A DNA stretch of 57,706 bases. It comes from Terriglobia bacterium. Its GTDB lineage: Bacteria; Acidobacteriota; Terriglobia; Terriglobales; Acidobacteriaceae. The position numbers and the translations under genes were made by a program. Shown in pieces: positions 8,466 through 16,518 of this stretch (positions are counted from its first letter, which is position 1; each line of letters begins with the position of its first letter). The notes below the pieces were generated by a model. It searched no databases. It had not been told where the DNA came from and saw only the letters and a list, made by a program, of their open reading frames with translations. The DNA lies in assembly GCA_020073285.1 (NCBI GenBank), contig JAIQFM010000004.1, positions 1 through 57,706 of the forward strand, in the 5' to 3' direction.

Positions 8466-11400
8466 ATGTCTGCAAAGGATGACATTCAATCTGTGTTACT
8501 GCGCAGGGAGAGTGGGCAGATTTCGTCGCACCTTGGATTGGCCTACGAAGGCTTCTGCGCGGCCAGGGAGCTTCTTCACCTTCCTAACGATGGCCGGTTT
8601 TCGCTCCGTACACCCGAGGACTTCCTGATCAAAGCCAACGGTATCGTAACTCATTTTCAGGTCAAGTTTTCATCAACAGGTCGATTGACGATTGGCTTGC
8701 TACGCGATGCGATTGAGAAGGCGGAGCTTACCCTTCACCGTGACGCTCGGTTCACGGTAATTACGAATACCGCTATTCCTAACACAAAGCCGTTTTTGTC
8801 GTCATTGGCTCAGAGCGTCGCGGACCGAATCGAAGTAAGGTCGCTATCTACTCAGCTTCAAGATATGCTTGCTGTATTGCGCAGTGACCTGGTCGAGATA
8901 ATCTGTGAGCAGTTTCCCGACGTCGAGCGGGAACGGCTAGAACATTGCATAGTCGAGAGTGCGATAAAAGATACGATCGCGCTACTGCTTACCTATTATT
9001 CACAGTTGAAATCGGACGAGGAGGTGCGGCGGGATGACGTATTCGGTGCAATAAAGTTCACGAGCTTGGTAGATGGCGTACGTAAGCATCTGTTAGGAGA
9101 CGCAGTTGAACGTTGGCATGTTATCGCCGGAGCAGCTGCTGTCCAGCTAAACCACCCGTTGCACGAAGTTGTCTCTGCGGTTAGTCGGGATTGTGAGATT
9201 GCAGAGGGCGGGATCGAAAGACAAATACGTGCCGCCGCGCGGGAATGGCTATCCACCGGCACTCGATCAAAGTGCTTCCTTGTCGAAGGAGAACTCGGCG
9301 GTGGCAAGACATGGTTACTGGCCAATCTGGCTGAGACCCTGAATGAGGACGCAACCGTTTACTGGTGCGTCAAACAGGACCTTTCAGGCCTGTCTCTTCA
9401 GTCTCTACCCAAGGACGTTCGTACTGGCGCACCGGTCATCGTGGTTGTGGATGAAATTGGTTCAGAAGATATTGAGGTTGGAGTTCGCGATGCTCTTCTG
9501 TCTTCCAGTGCGATTCTGATAGTTGCTTCATTAGATCACATTCAGGAGGAGAATGTAGTTGCGCGTCTGCGAGCAATGTTCCCACAACAGGTCGAACTGT
9601 TCAAGACAACTCGTCCTTCCAGCGAATCAGTGGCAAATCTAGCGTTGCGGTTTAGAGGTGTTAATGCTAGTACGCGAGAGCGCAGACTGGCAACGTTTTC
9701 CAACATTGGGTTCGCTGCGAAGGTTATGAAGCGTGATCTGAATGTTGCACCCGTCGTTTCGCGACTCACGACAGCGTTAGCCTCTTGCCAACCCGATGCC
9801 CTCGCGGCCGTCGCAGTCGCATCGTCGCTCTTGCTGCGCTCGCCTCGGTCGCTTTTGGGTGTAGCTGCGAGTCAGTTGGATTCGGCGACAGTTCGCATGG
9901 AAACAGTGGGAACCGAAGAATTTGCAGCGCTCATCGAGCCCGACGCAGCGGCACAAGCGTTGCGATTATTGGCGAGTGATAAGGGCGAGCAGTATGTGAC
10001 GAGCCGTATTGCCAAGATTGTTGAGCCTATAGTCGATAGAGCTGACCACGAAAATTGGCGCCAACGCAAGTTCGTGCGCCGCCTGATTTTTCGCTTGCAC
10101 AAGAAGTGGCCAGCTGTAGCTCAACAACTCTTTGATTCGCGACGAGGGATTTTCCAGTCACTGGCAGAACGCGACACCATCAATGCTGTTGCATTTTATT
10201 GGATGCAACCGTTCGCCGCGTATGATGCTAGTTATGCAGCACAGCTTGCAAGGAGACTACTGAATCCTGCTTCGCGTACCGTTGCAGCTGTCATTCTTAT
10301 GCTGCAGGCTTGCGGTGATGAAAAGACGCGGAGCGTGCTTCTGGCGGAGGTTGGCGGGCTGTGGTCTGAGAAGGTGGAAAGCTGGGCTCGGTATGTTGAA
10401 CGCCTAGCACACCTGCCACGCAAGCAGCGAAAAATCACGACGCGCGTCCTGGTCGATGTACTTCGCAGCAATTCAATCAAACTGCCCGAGCTGCTTGTAA
10501 TCCGCAACATCGTTCATTCTCTTGCGAGCAACATCGCGTCTTTTGGTTCTCCCAGGGATCGCTTGTGGTTTTCAGATGTGCTTCAAAACAGTATTCATAC
10601 GCACTCGGACATAGCTCGGCGGCAGGTAATCCCAGTATGGCTGAAGCTAACAAAGCGATGCTTAACGCAGAGCCGTTTTAGGTGTGCAAGGCGACTGCAG
10701 CAAGCGCTGTTCATTGAAGGTTACGTTCCTCATTCCTCTGAAATCACGTCCGAGTACGAGGAATTGTACCGTCAAGAGGCCGGCTCCTTTGAGCGCCAAA
10801 GCGCATGTAATACTGCGAGGGAACACGCGAAGGCTTTGGCTGTTAACTCCCCTACGGCTGCAAACGGCATCTGGGAAGCATGTCTCAGCTTCGCGAGATC
10901 GTGGTTGGAGCCTGAACCGGGCCTTGACCTCTGGCGAGAGGCCTTCGCTTTTGTTCGGGCGGCAACAAGAGACGGTACACCGTTCGAGGGCGTTGACGGG
11001 ACTGTACATGAACTGTTGTTTGCCGCGAACCGTTATTCAGAAACCCTGGAGCCAGCGTACGTCGGAGAGGTGCTTCGCGTAGCACCTGGGGTAAACGTCG
11101 GTCCAAAGGGGCCGTCAGGCTATGTCACCGCGCTTGCAACGTTTGTAGGTTTTCTACGGCACGTCTCTGATTGTTCGGTGTCTGCTTCAAACACCCTAAA
11201 AGAGGCTCTCCTAAGTCTTGGTAAAGCTCCAAACCTGCTGTGGCAGTTCTCAAAGACTTACGCCGACCTAGTTGGGTTTTCGGCAGCCGAGCAACTAGTT
11301 ACGAAAACTCAAGCAGATAATGTTGTCGTGGCCGCCTTACTGCACCAAGTTGGAGTTTGCCCCTGGGGCGCAGCTGACGCAAGTGTCCTGCGAACTGCAA

Positions 11401-11801
11401 TCTCGAGCGCAGTAGAGAGATTTCCATCAGTATGGCCTCAGGCGTCATATCCTCTTCTGTCTCTCGGATTTGCAGAGGACGCTTTGAATCTCTTGACGAA
11501 GAGAGGGGCAACAGACCCGGACGCTGATATGATGCGCATCTGCTGCTTGGCAGCTCTGGGTCGTCGAGCCAATGCAATTGATGGATTCCGGGCGTACTTG
11601 ACAACGCGACCGCATACGGACGAAGCAGCCCATCCCCGCAGCATAGCACTAGCCCTACTATTTCTTAGCGCGGCCGCAGCGCACGACGAACAGATTATAC
11701 TGCTGATCCTATCTGCGTTGACCCGGAACCGCCTATTGCCCCCACTTGGGGAAGCTATCAAAGAACCATCCCATGTTAGGGTCGCTTCAAATGCCACTTG
11801 A
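8466..11801 (+). CDS. Putative antiviral STAND-type ATPase with N-terminal restriction-endonuclease-like domain
   Basis: A 1111-aa protein. Residues 10-130 resemble PD-(D/E)xK nucleases of the Cap4/DUF4297 type: E28 in a helix, E51-D52 and then Q65-V66-K67 in a strand. A P-loop NTPase follows, with Walker A GELGGGKT at 275-282 and a Walker B-like VIVVVDE at 324-330. The remaining roughly 650 residues are helical and lack TM segments, like the sensor repeats of Avs proteins. ATG 8466 (MSAKDDIQ) is preferred over an in-frame ATG at 8382 that adds unconserved residues; AGGA lies about 10 nt upstream. The base composition is visibly more AT-rich than the neighbours, suggesting horizontal gain. 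No partner gene is adjacent. The defence role is inferred from architecture only. Confidence 0.6.
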   Translation: MSAKDDIQSVLLRRESGQISSHLGLAYEGFCAARELLHLPNDGRFSLRTPEDFLIKANGIVTHFQVKFSSTGRLTIGLLRDAIEKAELTLHRDARFTVITNTAIPNTKPFLSSLAQSVADRIEVRSLSTQLQDMLAVLRSDLVEIICEQFPDVERERLEHCIVESAIKDTIALLLTYYSQLKSDEEVRRDDVFGAIKFTSLVDGVRKHLLGDAVERWHVIAGAAAVQLNHPLHEVVSAVSRDCEIAEGGIERQIRAAAREWLSTGTRSKCFLVEGELGGGKTWLLANLAETLNEDATVYWCVKQDLSGLSLQSLPKDVRTGAPVIVVVDEIGSEDIEVGVRDALLSSSAILIVASLDHIQEENVVARLRAMFPQQVELFKTTRPSSESVANLALRFRGVNASTRERRLATFSNIGFAAKVMKRDLNVAPVVSRLTTALASCQPDALAAVAVASSLLLRSPRSLLGVAASQLDSATVRMETVGTEEFAALIEPDAAAQALRLLASDKGEQYVTSRIAKIVEPIVDRADHENWRQRKFVRRLIFRLHKKWPAVAQQLFDSRRGIFQSLAERDTINAVAFYWMQPFAAYDASYAAQLARRLLNPASRTVAAVILMLQACGDEKTRSVLLAEVGGLWSEKVESWARYVERLAHLPRKQRKITTRVLVDVLRSNSIKLPELLVIRNIVHSLASNIASFGSPRDRLWFSDVLQNSIHTHSDIARRQVIPVWLKLTKRCLTQSRFRCARRLQQALFIEGYVPHSSEITSEYEELYRQEAGSFERQSACNTAREHAKALAVNSPTAANGIWEACLSFARSWLEPEPGLDLWREAFAFVRAATRDGTPFEGVDGTVHELLFAANRYSETLEPAYVGEVLRVAPGVNVGPKGPSGYVTALATFVGFLRHVSDCSVSASNTLKEALLSLGKAPNLLWQFSKTYADLVGFSAAEQLVTKTQADNVVVAALLHQVGVCPWGAADASVLRTAISSAVERFPSVWPQASYPLLSLGFAEDALNLLTKRGATDPDADMMRICCLAALGRRANAIDGFRAYLTTRPHTDEAAHPRSIALALLFLSAAAAHDEQIILLILSALTRNRLLPPLGEAIKEPSHVRVASNAT

Positions 11802-11872
11802 TTTCGCTTATGGACTGTTAAGCGATCTCCACGAACATCGGCCACAACACTTCTGCCTCGATCAATCCGTGC

Positions 11873-12508
11873 TCAAGCCCCGGTTGCGGCTTGCGCGCGG
11901 GACTGGGCAGCCAGCCGAGCTGGCGCGGCCTTCTTGCGCTGGGCGGCGAGGAGGCGGTAGCCGAGCAGCAGCGTGAGCGCCAGCGCGTAGTACTGGGGCT
12001 TGCGGACGTCGGCCTTCACCAGCCACCAGTAGTGCACTACTCCGGCGGTGGCGCTGATGTAGATCAGGCGATGCAGCATCTGCCAGCGCTTCCCCAGGCG
12101 GCGGATCATGCCCTGCGTCGAAGTCACAGCCAGCGGGATCAACAGAACGAAAGCGGTGAAGCCAACCGTGATGAATTTCCGCTTAGCGATGTCCTTTAAC
12201 ATCTCATTCACGTCGAAAAATTTGTCCAGGAAGATGTAGGTGGTGAAGTGCAGCGAGGCGTAGAAGAAGGCGAACAGGCCGGTCATGCGGCGGAAGCGGA
12301 TGAGCCAGTGCTGGCCGGTGAGCTTGCGTAGCGGCGTGATGCCGAGCGTCAGCATCAGGAAGATGAGGGTCCAGTCGCCAGTGGAGTGGGTGATGACCTC
12401 GATGGGATTGGCGCCCAGCATGTGCTGGTAGGCTTTCCAGCCCAGGCGCGCGAGCGGGATGAGGGCGGCGAGGAAGACGGCGAGTTTAAGGAGTTTCAGT
12501 TTCAACAA
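11873..12508 (-). CDS. msrQ: MsrQ, heme-binding membrane subunit of the methionine sulfoxide reductase system
   Basis: A 211-aa YedZ-type membrane protein with about six TM helices and the ferric-reductase-like domain. Visible family features are STGDWTLIFLMLTLGITPLRK, the LFAFFYASLHF histidine helix, LGKRWQMLHRLIY and ATAGVVHYWW, which supply the heme ligands. It passes electrons from the respiratory chain or flavin pool to periplasmic MsrP. msrP lies 215 bp upstream on the same strand, the usual P-then-Q order. The long gap between them is unusual for this pair and holds dispersed repeat-like sequence. Confidence 0.92.
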   Translation of the reverse strand: MLKLKLLKLAVFLAALIPLARLGWKAYQHMLGANPIEVITHSTGDWTLIFLMLTLGITPLRKLTGQHWLIRFRRMTGLFAFFYASLHFTTYIFLDKFFDVNEMLKDIAKRKFITVGFTAFVLLIPLAVTSTQGMIRRLGKRWQMLHRLIYISATAGVVHYWWLVKADVRKPQYYALALTLLLGYRLLAAQRKKAAPARLAAQSRAQAATGA

Positions 12509-12723
12509 GTTTCAACTCGAGCTTCAGGTTCCAAGTTCTGGGGTTCGATTATTGGATGAGCAATGCAGGTCCCTCGACTCCGTTTCGATAGGGGTCCTTC
12601 GACTCGCGCGCCCGGCGAACTTCGCTCGGGGCAGGTTCCATCGCGCGGCGCTCGCTCAGGATGACATCGCTGCGGGTTCTTCCTTCAACCCAGCCCGTGC
12701 GGTTTTTGTTTCAAGCGACGCGA
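12509..12723. repeat. Repeat-like spacer between msrP and msrQ
   Basis: The spacer holds GGTCCCTCGACTCCGTT and GGGTCCTTCGACTCGCGC units followed by CGCTCAGGATGACA. It resembles the dispersed non-coding units at 598-640 and 15990-16015. No ORF is supported. Confidence 0.35.
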
Positions 12724-13686
12724 TCAGTAGTACTTCTTCAAATCCATTCCTGCATACATTGATGCGACCTGGTCCCGATAGCCGTTGAACATCAGCGTCG
12801 GGCGCTTGAAGAACTCGCCGATGCGGCGTTCCTTGGCCTGGCTCCAGCGCGGATGGTCGACATTCGGATTGACGTTGGAATAGAAGCCGTACTCGTTGGG
12901 CGCGGCCTTGTTCCATGCGGTCGCCGGCTCCTTGTCCATGAAGCGGATGCGCACGATGGATTTGCAGCTCTTGAATCCGTACTTCCACGGGAGCACGATG
13001 CGCACCGGCGCGCCGTCCTGGTTGGGCAGGACTTCGCCGTAGAGGCCGAAGGTGAGCAGGGCCAGCGGATGATTGGCTTCGTCCAGGCGCAGGCCTTCGG
13101 TGTAAGGCCAGTCAAGAACGCGATAGCGCACGCCCGGCATTTGCGCGGGATCGTTGAGCGTGGTGAACTCGACATACTTGGCGCTGCCCAGCGGCTGCAC
13201 CTGGCTAATGAGCTTGCTGAAGGAATAGCCGACCCAGGGAATTACCATGGACCAGCCTTCGACGCAGCGGTGGCGATAGACGCGCTCTTCCAGCGTGGCC
13301 AGCTTGAGCAGGGAATCGATGTCGTAGGTCTTGGGCTTCTGTACCATGCCCTCGACCTTCACCGTCCAGGGTCGCGTGCGCAGGCTTTTGGCCAGAGCCG
13401 CGGGCTCGTACTTGTCGGTGGCGAACTCGTAGAAGTTGTTGTAGTTGGTGATGTCTTTGTAGGGAGTCTGCTTTTCGTCGGTGTTGAACTGGCCTTTGAC
13501 CACGCCGGGAAGTTTCTGGCCACCCTGCGTGGGTTCAGGCGCCGCGGCGCTGACGCAGGCGACTCCACCGACGGCGACCGCGCCGGCAAGCGTAGCCGCG
13601 CCCGCCAGGAACTTGCGGCGGTCAAGATAAAGGCTCTTGCTAGTGACTTGGGAGGAGCGGATGTCCGCAGTCTTCTTGATCAGCAT
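12724..13686 (-). CDS. msrP: MsrP, protein-methionine-sulfoxide reductase catalytic subunit
   Basis: A 320-aa YedY/MsrP-family molybdoenzyme that reduces oxidised methionines in periplasmic proteins. The N-terminus carries a twin-arginine signal ([20 protein letters not shown]), so it is exported folded by Tat. The Mo-ligating cysteine is in [10 protein letters not shown] (C141). The sulfite-oxidase-fold core follows, with [16 protein letters not shown] and [14 protein letters not shown] near the end. It is encoded upstream of msrQ on the same strand. The start at 13686 keeps the typical 20-residue n-region before the RR motif. Confidence 0.95.
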   Translation of the reverse strand: MLIKKTADIRSSQVTSKSLYLDRRKFLAGAATLAGAVAVGGVACVSAAAPEPTQGGQKLPGVVKGQFNTDEKQTPYKDITNYNNFYEFATDKYEPAALAKSLRTRPWTVKVEGMVQKPKTYDIDSLLKLATLEERVYRHRCVEGWSMVIPWVGYSFSKLISQVQPLGSAKYVEFTTLNDPAQMPGVRYRVLDWPYTEGLRLDEANHPLALLTFGLYGEVLPNQDGAPVRIVLPWKYGFKSCKSIVRIRFMDKEPATAWNKAAPNEYGFYSNVNPNVDHPRWSQAKERRIGEFFKRPTLMFNGYRDQVASMYAGMDLKKYY

Positions 13687-13797
13687 GATTTACCCACACC
13701 TTGAGGTAATGCTAGCACTTTTATCCTAATGAGATGACGCACGGGGCGGGAAGGTTACAGGCAGGCAGAACGGAGGGTTTGCAGATGGATGGAAAAA

Positions 13798-13840
13798 CCC
13801 CACCCTATCTCGCTTAAAACCGGGCGAGATAAGGGTGGGG
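13798..13840 (-). terminator. Rho-independent terminator of the radical SAM selenoprotein gene
   Basis: CCCCACCCTATCTCGC (13798-13813) pairs with the 3' arm at 13824-13840, with one bulged A, around a 10-nt loop. On the minus strand the hairpin is followed by GGTTTTTCC, a T-run. It lies 8 bp after the true stop of the radical SAM gene (TGA 13850-13848). A similar CCCCACCC/GGGTGGGG hairpin occurs at 16456-16497. Confidence 0.7.
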
Positions 13841-13847
13841 CATCCGG

Positions 13848-15263
13848 TCAGAACGGGGCCAACTGCCCCGTGGTGGGCTCGGCTCAACAGTACCAGGGCT
13901 CGGTGAGGTAGGGCACAGTGGCGCGTGATGGCGTCGGCGGCGCTAGCGGCAGGCGGGAAACTTCGGCGGCGCCGGTGAACTCGGCGGTGAGGTGGCGGAC
14001 GTTCTGGAAGACGCTGTGCCGACCGTGGCCGCCGGCGGTGAGCGTCTGGACGCGGCGCTCGATCTCGCGCTGCAGGGCGTCAACACGCGGATTGGGATGG
14101 TCCCAACGGTAGCTGAGCGCGGCCTGGTCGAAGGGCCCGATGATCTTTTGCACTTCGGAGACTTCAAGGAGGCGCGAGCCGGCGGGGATCAGCAGACGGA
14201 TGGCGAGCTGCACGGAAGAGAGGTTCTCGATGAGGTCCAGATCGGAGATGGTCTCGAGGAATTCAGCATAGCCTTCGAGGGTGATCCACGGGGTGAAGGC
14301 GACGAAGGTCGGGGCAAGGCCGAGGCCGGTGCAGCGGAAGAGTTCGACCACACGGAAGAAATCGTCGCGGGTATGGCCCTTATCGAGGAGGGCGAGCGCG
14401 CGGTCGTCGAGCGATTCGACGGCGGAGGTGACGAAGGCGCAGCCGGTGTCGCGCAGGACGGGGAGATCGGCGGCGTGCTGGAGGAGGTGCTCGACTTTGA
14501 TGGTGACGTCGTAGGAGAGGCGCGGGAATTCCCGGTGCAAGGAGCGCACCAGTTGCAGCCCGTGGGTGACGCCGTTGAAGAAATCGGGGTCGCCGAAGGT
14601 GATGTGCTCGGCGCCGGCGGCGACCTGGCGGCGGATGTCTTCGAGCACAATATCTCGTTGTACGATACGAAATCTGCCTTGGTACACGGGCACGATGGGG
14701 CAGTGGCGGCAGAGGTGTTTGCAGCCGCGGCTGGCCTCGGTGTAGCCGACGGTGCGGAGCGAGCCGTCGGGAAGAACGAGGCGCGCATATCGGCGGAGCC
14801 CGGGCAGGCCGGCGCGGTCGGGGACGCGGAATTGCAAGCGGTCCAGGGAGATGTCGGGCCTGGATTGCGGCGGGAGTTGGCGGCCTTTGCGGGCGAGGAC
14901 GCGCACGGTTTCGGCGAGAGCGGGCTCGAATTCGCCGCCGAAGATGGCGCCCACGCCGGCCTGGCGCAGAAGATCAGCGTTCAGGGGCGCGTACAGTCCG
15001 TAAGCACAGAGTTGAGCGTTGGGCTTGAGCGCGCGCACGCGCGTGATAGCGGCGAGCGCGATGCGGGTGGCGGTGTGCATGGGGAGGTAGAAGGCGATCA
15101 AGTCGGCAGCGCGCACTTGCGCTTCGCTTAGATCCTGTTGCGAGAGATCGAGGCAGCAGACCTCGGCGCCTTCGGCACGCAGCCAGGCGGCGGGAGAGGC
15201 GAGGCCGAAAGGCTGGCGCCCGAGCTCGTAGGTCGAGATGAGGAGGATGTTGACGGCGGCCAT
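13848..15263 (-). CDS. CUAEP-tail radical SAM selenoprotein (B12-binding domain)
   Basis: A 471-residue protein if the in-frame TGA at 13886-13884 is read as selenocysteine (Sec460). Residues 1-150 look like a cobalamin-binding Rossmann domain (NILLISTYELG, LIAFYLP). The 4Fe-4S radical SAM motif is C181-x3-C185-x2-C188 in RGCKHLCRHCP. The conventional reading stops after PYLTEPWYC, but the frame continues U-A-E-P-T-T-G-Q-L-A-P-F and then stops at TGA 13850-13848. A C-U-A-E-P or C-C-A-E-P tail is, to my recollection, the name-giving feature of a radical SAM (seleno)protein family. A SECIS-like hairpin follows (separate entry). ATG 15263 fits best; an upstream in-frame ATG at 15416 adds a non-conserved stretch. 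The reaction is unknown. Confidence 0.85.
13853..13871 (-). promoter_or_regulatory. Bacterial SECIS element of the radical SAM gene
   Basis: On the minus strand, 12 nt after the TGA, ACGGGGC (13871-13865) pairs perfectly with GCCCCGT (13859-13853) around the 5-nt loop AGTTG. The loop starts 19 nt after the TGA and has G at position 2. Both features fit the bacterial SECIS pattern recognised by SelB. Confidence 0.8.
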
Positions 15264-15345
15264 GCAGCCTCTGCCGCATCCATGGTAACGCAAGGTGCAG
15301 GGTGGGCGCGGGCAGGAGCGTCCGTCGATTGGATACAATGCAAGC

Positions 15346-15951
15346 GTGAGCCGTCTTCTGCCCTTGTTCCCGCTTGACGTGGTGTTGTTTCCAGGAGCGG
15401 CGCTGCCGCTGCACATCTTCGAGCCACGCTACAAGGAAATGATCGGCGAGGCGCTGGAGACGAAGGAAAGATTCGGGATGGTGCGCGGGACGGCCGAGGG
15501 CGTGGCGAGCGTGGGTTGCACGGCGGAGATCGTAGCGGTGCCCAAGCAGTACGAAGATGGGCGCATGGACATCGTGACCGAGGGGCGGGAGCGCTTCGAG
15601 GTGATGGACATCAACACCGAGCGCAGCTTCTATCGGGCCGAGGTTTTGTACTTCGTGGACGAGCCGGAACCGCCGCATAAAGAGCAGAACGCCCGGCTGA
15701 TCGACATCCACACCGAGGCGTTGCGTCTGCTGGGCGCAACGGCGGAACCGCCGCCGCCGGACGAGAAGGAATTGTCGTTCATGGTGGCGGGCTCAATGCC
15801 GTTCGATTTGGATTTCAAGCAGAAGCTGCTGGCGATGCGGTCCGAGCCCAAGCGAGTGGAGGCGTTGCTGAAGTATTACGAGGGCATTGTGCCCAGCTTG
15901 CGCCGGGCGGTGAAGGCACGGCGGAAGTCGGGCGGAAATGGGCACGTGTGA
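15346..15951 (+). CDS. Lon N-terminal (substrate-binding) domain protein
   Basis: A 201-aa stand-alone LON substrate-binding domain protein without ATPase or protease domains. The opening residues SRLLPLFPLDVVLFPGAALPL and HIFEPRYKEMI are the family hallmark. GTG 15346 is chosen because the conserved domain begins right there and a TACAAT box lies just 7-8 nt upstream, suggesting a leaderless or nearly leaderless transcript. An in-frame ATG at 15295 would add 17 residues. It is divergent from the radical SAM selenoprotein gene. The role is unknown; such proteins may handle substrates for proteases. Confidence 0.85.
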   Translation: MSRLLPLFPLDVVLFPGAALPLHIFEPRYKEMIGEALETKERFGMVRGTAEGVASVGCTAEIVAVPKQYEDGRMDIVTEGRERFEVMDINTERSFYRAEVLYFVDEPEPPHKEQNARLIDIHTEALRLLGATAEPPPPDEKELSFMVAGSMPFDLDFKQKLLAMRSEPKRVEALLKYYEGIVPSLRRAVKARRKSGGNGHV

Positions 15952-15958
15952 GGCGGTC

Positions 15959-15985
15959 GATGGTCGTTGGCCGATGGTCGTTGGC
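15959..15985. repeat. 13-bp tandem direct repeat
   Basis: GATGGTCGTTGGC occurs at 15959-15971 and 15973-15985. It lies in the gap between convergent genes, next to GATTCCTCGCTGCGCTCGGAATGACA, which resembles other dispersed intergenic units of this window. Confidence 0.5.
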
Positions 15986-16070
15986 GAAAGCAGATTCCTC
16001 GCTGCGCTCGGAATGACAAGCTCCTGCATTCCAGTCTTCCGTTAGAGTCTTCGCAAGTTCCCGAACTTTA

Positions 16071-16397
16071 TTAGTAGAGCTGGTCGATTTTGGCGGCGAG
16101 GATGAAGTCGCTTTTGGTGAGGCCGTCGATCGCGTGCGTCCAGATGGCGATCTCCACCTTGCCCCAGGCAAGGAAGATGTCGGGATGATGTCCCTGCTGC
16201 TCGGCGAGGTCGCCGACGCGATTGACGAAGGCGAGCGCCTTGACGAAGTCGGGGAAGGTGAATGCCTTGTGCAGGTGATGCTCGTTGATGACTTCCCAGC
16301 CGGGGAGTTTGCGTTTCATCTCTTCCAGATCTTTTCCCTTCAGCGCGGGTATGCCGCCGCGGCAGGGCACGCAGGTGAGGCTCGCGAGTTCAGACAT
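16071..16397 (-). CDS. phhB: 4a-hydroxytetrahydrobiopterin dehydratase (pterin-4a-carbinolamine dehydratase)
   Basis: A 108-aa protein of normal family length. It dehydrates 4a-hydroxytetrahydropterin, recycling the cofactor of aromatic amino acid hydroxylases. Family residues are visible in LPGWEV, FTFPDFVKALAFVNRVGDLAE, the active-site stretch QQGHHPDIFLAWGKVEI and the closing THAIDGLTKSDFILAAKID. The N-terminal extension has CVPC, common in bacterial members. No phenylalanine hydroxylase is nearby, so an accessory role (for example with molybdopterin) is also possible. Confidence 0.93.
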   Translation of the reverse strand: MSELASLTCVPCRGGIPALKGKDLEEMKRKLPGWEVINEHHLHKAFTFPDFVKALAFVNRVGDLAEQQGHHPDIFLAWGKVEIAIWTHAIDGLTKSDFILAAKIDQLY

Positions 16398-16455
16398 AAC
16401 AATCCTCCTGACGACGGTTTAGAGGATCTGGTGAGCTAAAGGTTGCAAGAAACAT

Positions 16456-16497
16456 CCCCACCCCTTCGCTCGAGACCCGCAAGCGACCAGGGTGGGG
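16456..16497 (-). terminator. CCCCACCC/GGGTGGGG hairpin
   Basis: CCCCACCC (16456-16463) pairs with GGGTGGGG (16490-16497), with an inner TCGCT/AGCGA stem (16466-16470/16482-16486). It lies 22 bp after the ARPP-1 gene on the minus strand. The outer arms match those of the hairpin at 13798-13840, so it may be a repeated terminator-like unit. The T-run is weak. Confidence 0.45.
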
Positions 16498-16518
16498 CAA
16501 ACGGCGCGTCCCTTGGAA

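Noticed and set aside
8102..8485. 127-aa ORF antisense in the gap before the nuclease-NTPase gene
   Set aside because: Low-complexity Ser/Thr/Arg content, no start-site support; it would run through the hairpin and palindromes.
13992..15131. 379-aa ORF antisense to the radical SAM gene
   Set aside because: Composition is that of a high-GC shadow frame (Gly/Glu/Ala runs); the minus-strand frame has clear B12/radical SAM motifs.
15959..15985. CRISPR-like repeat
   Set aside because: Only two 13-bp copies separated by one base, no spacers; no other CRISPR-like periodicity was seen in the window.
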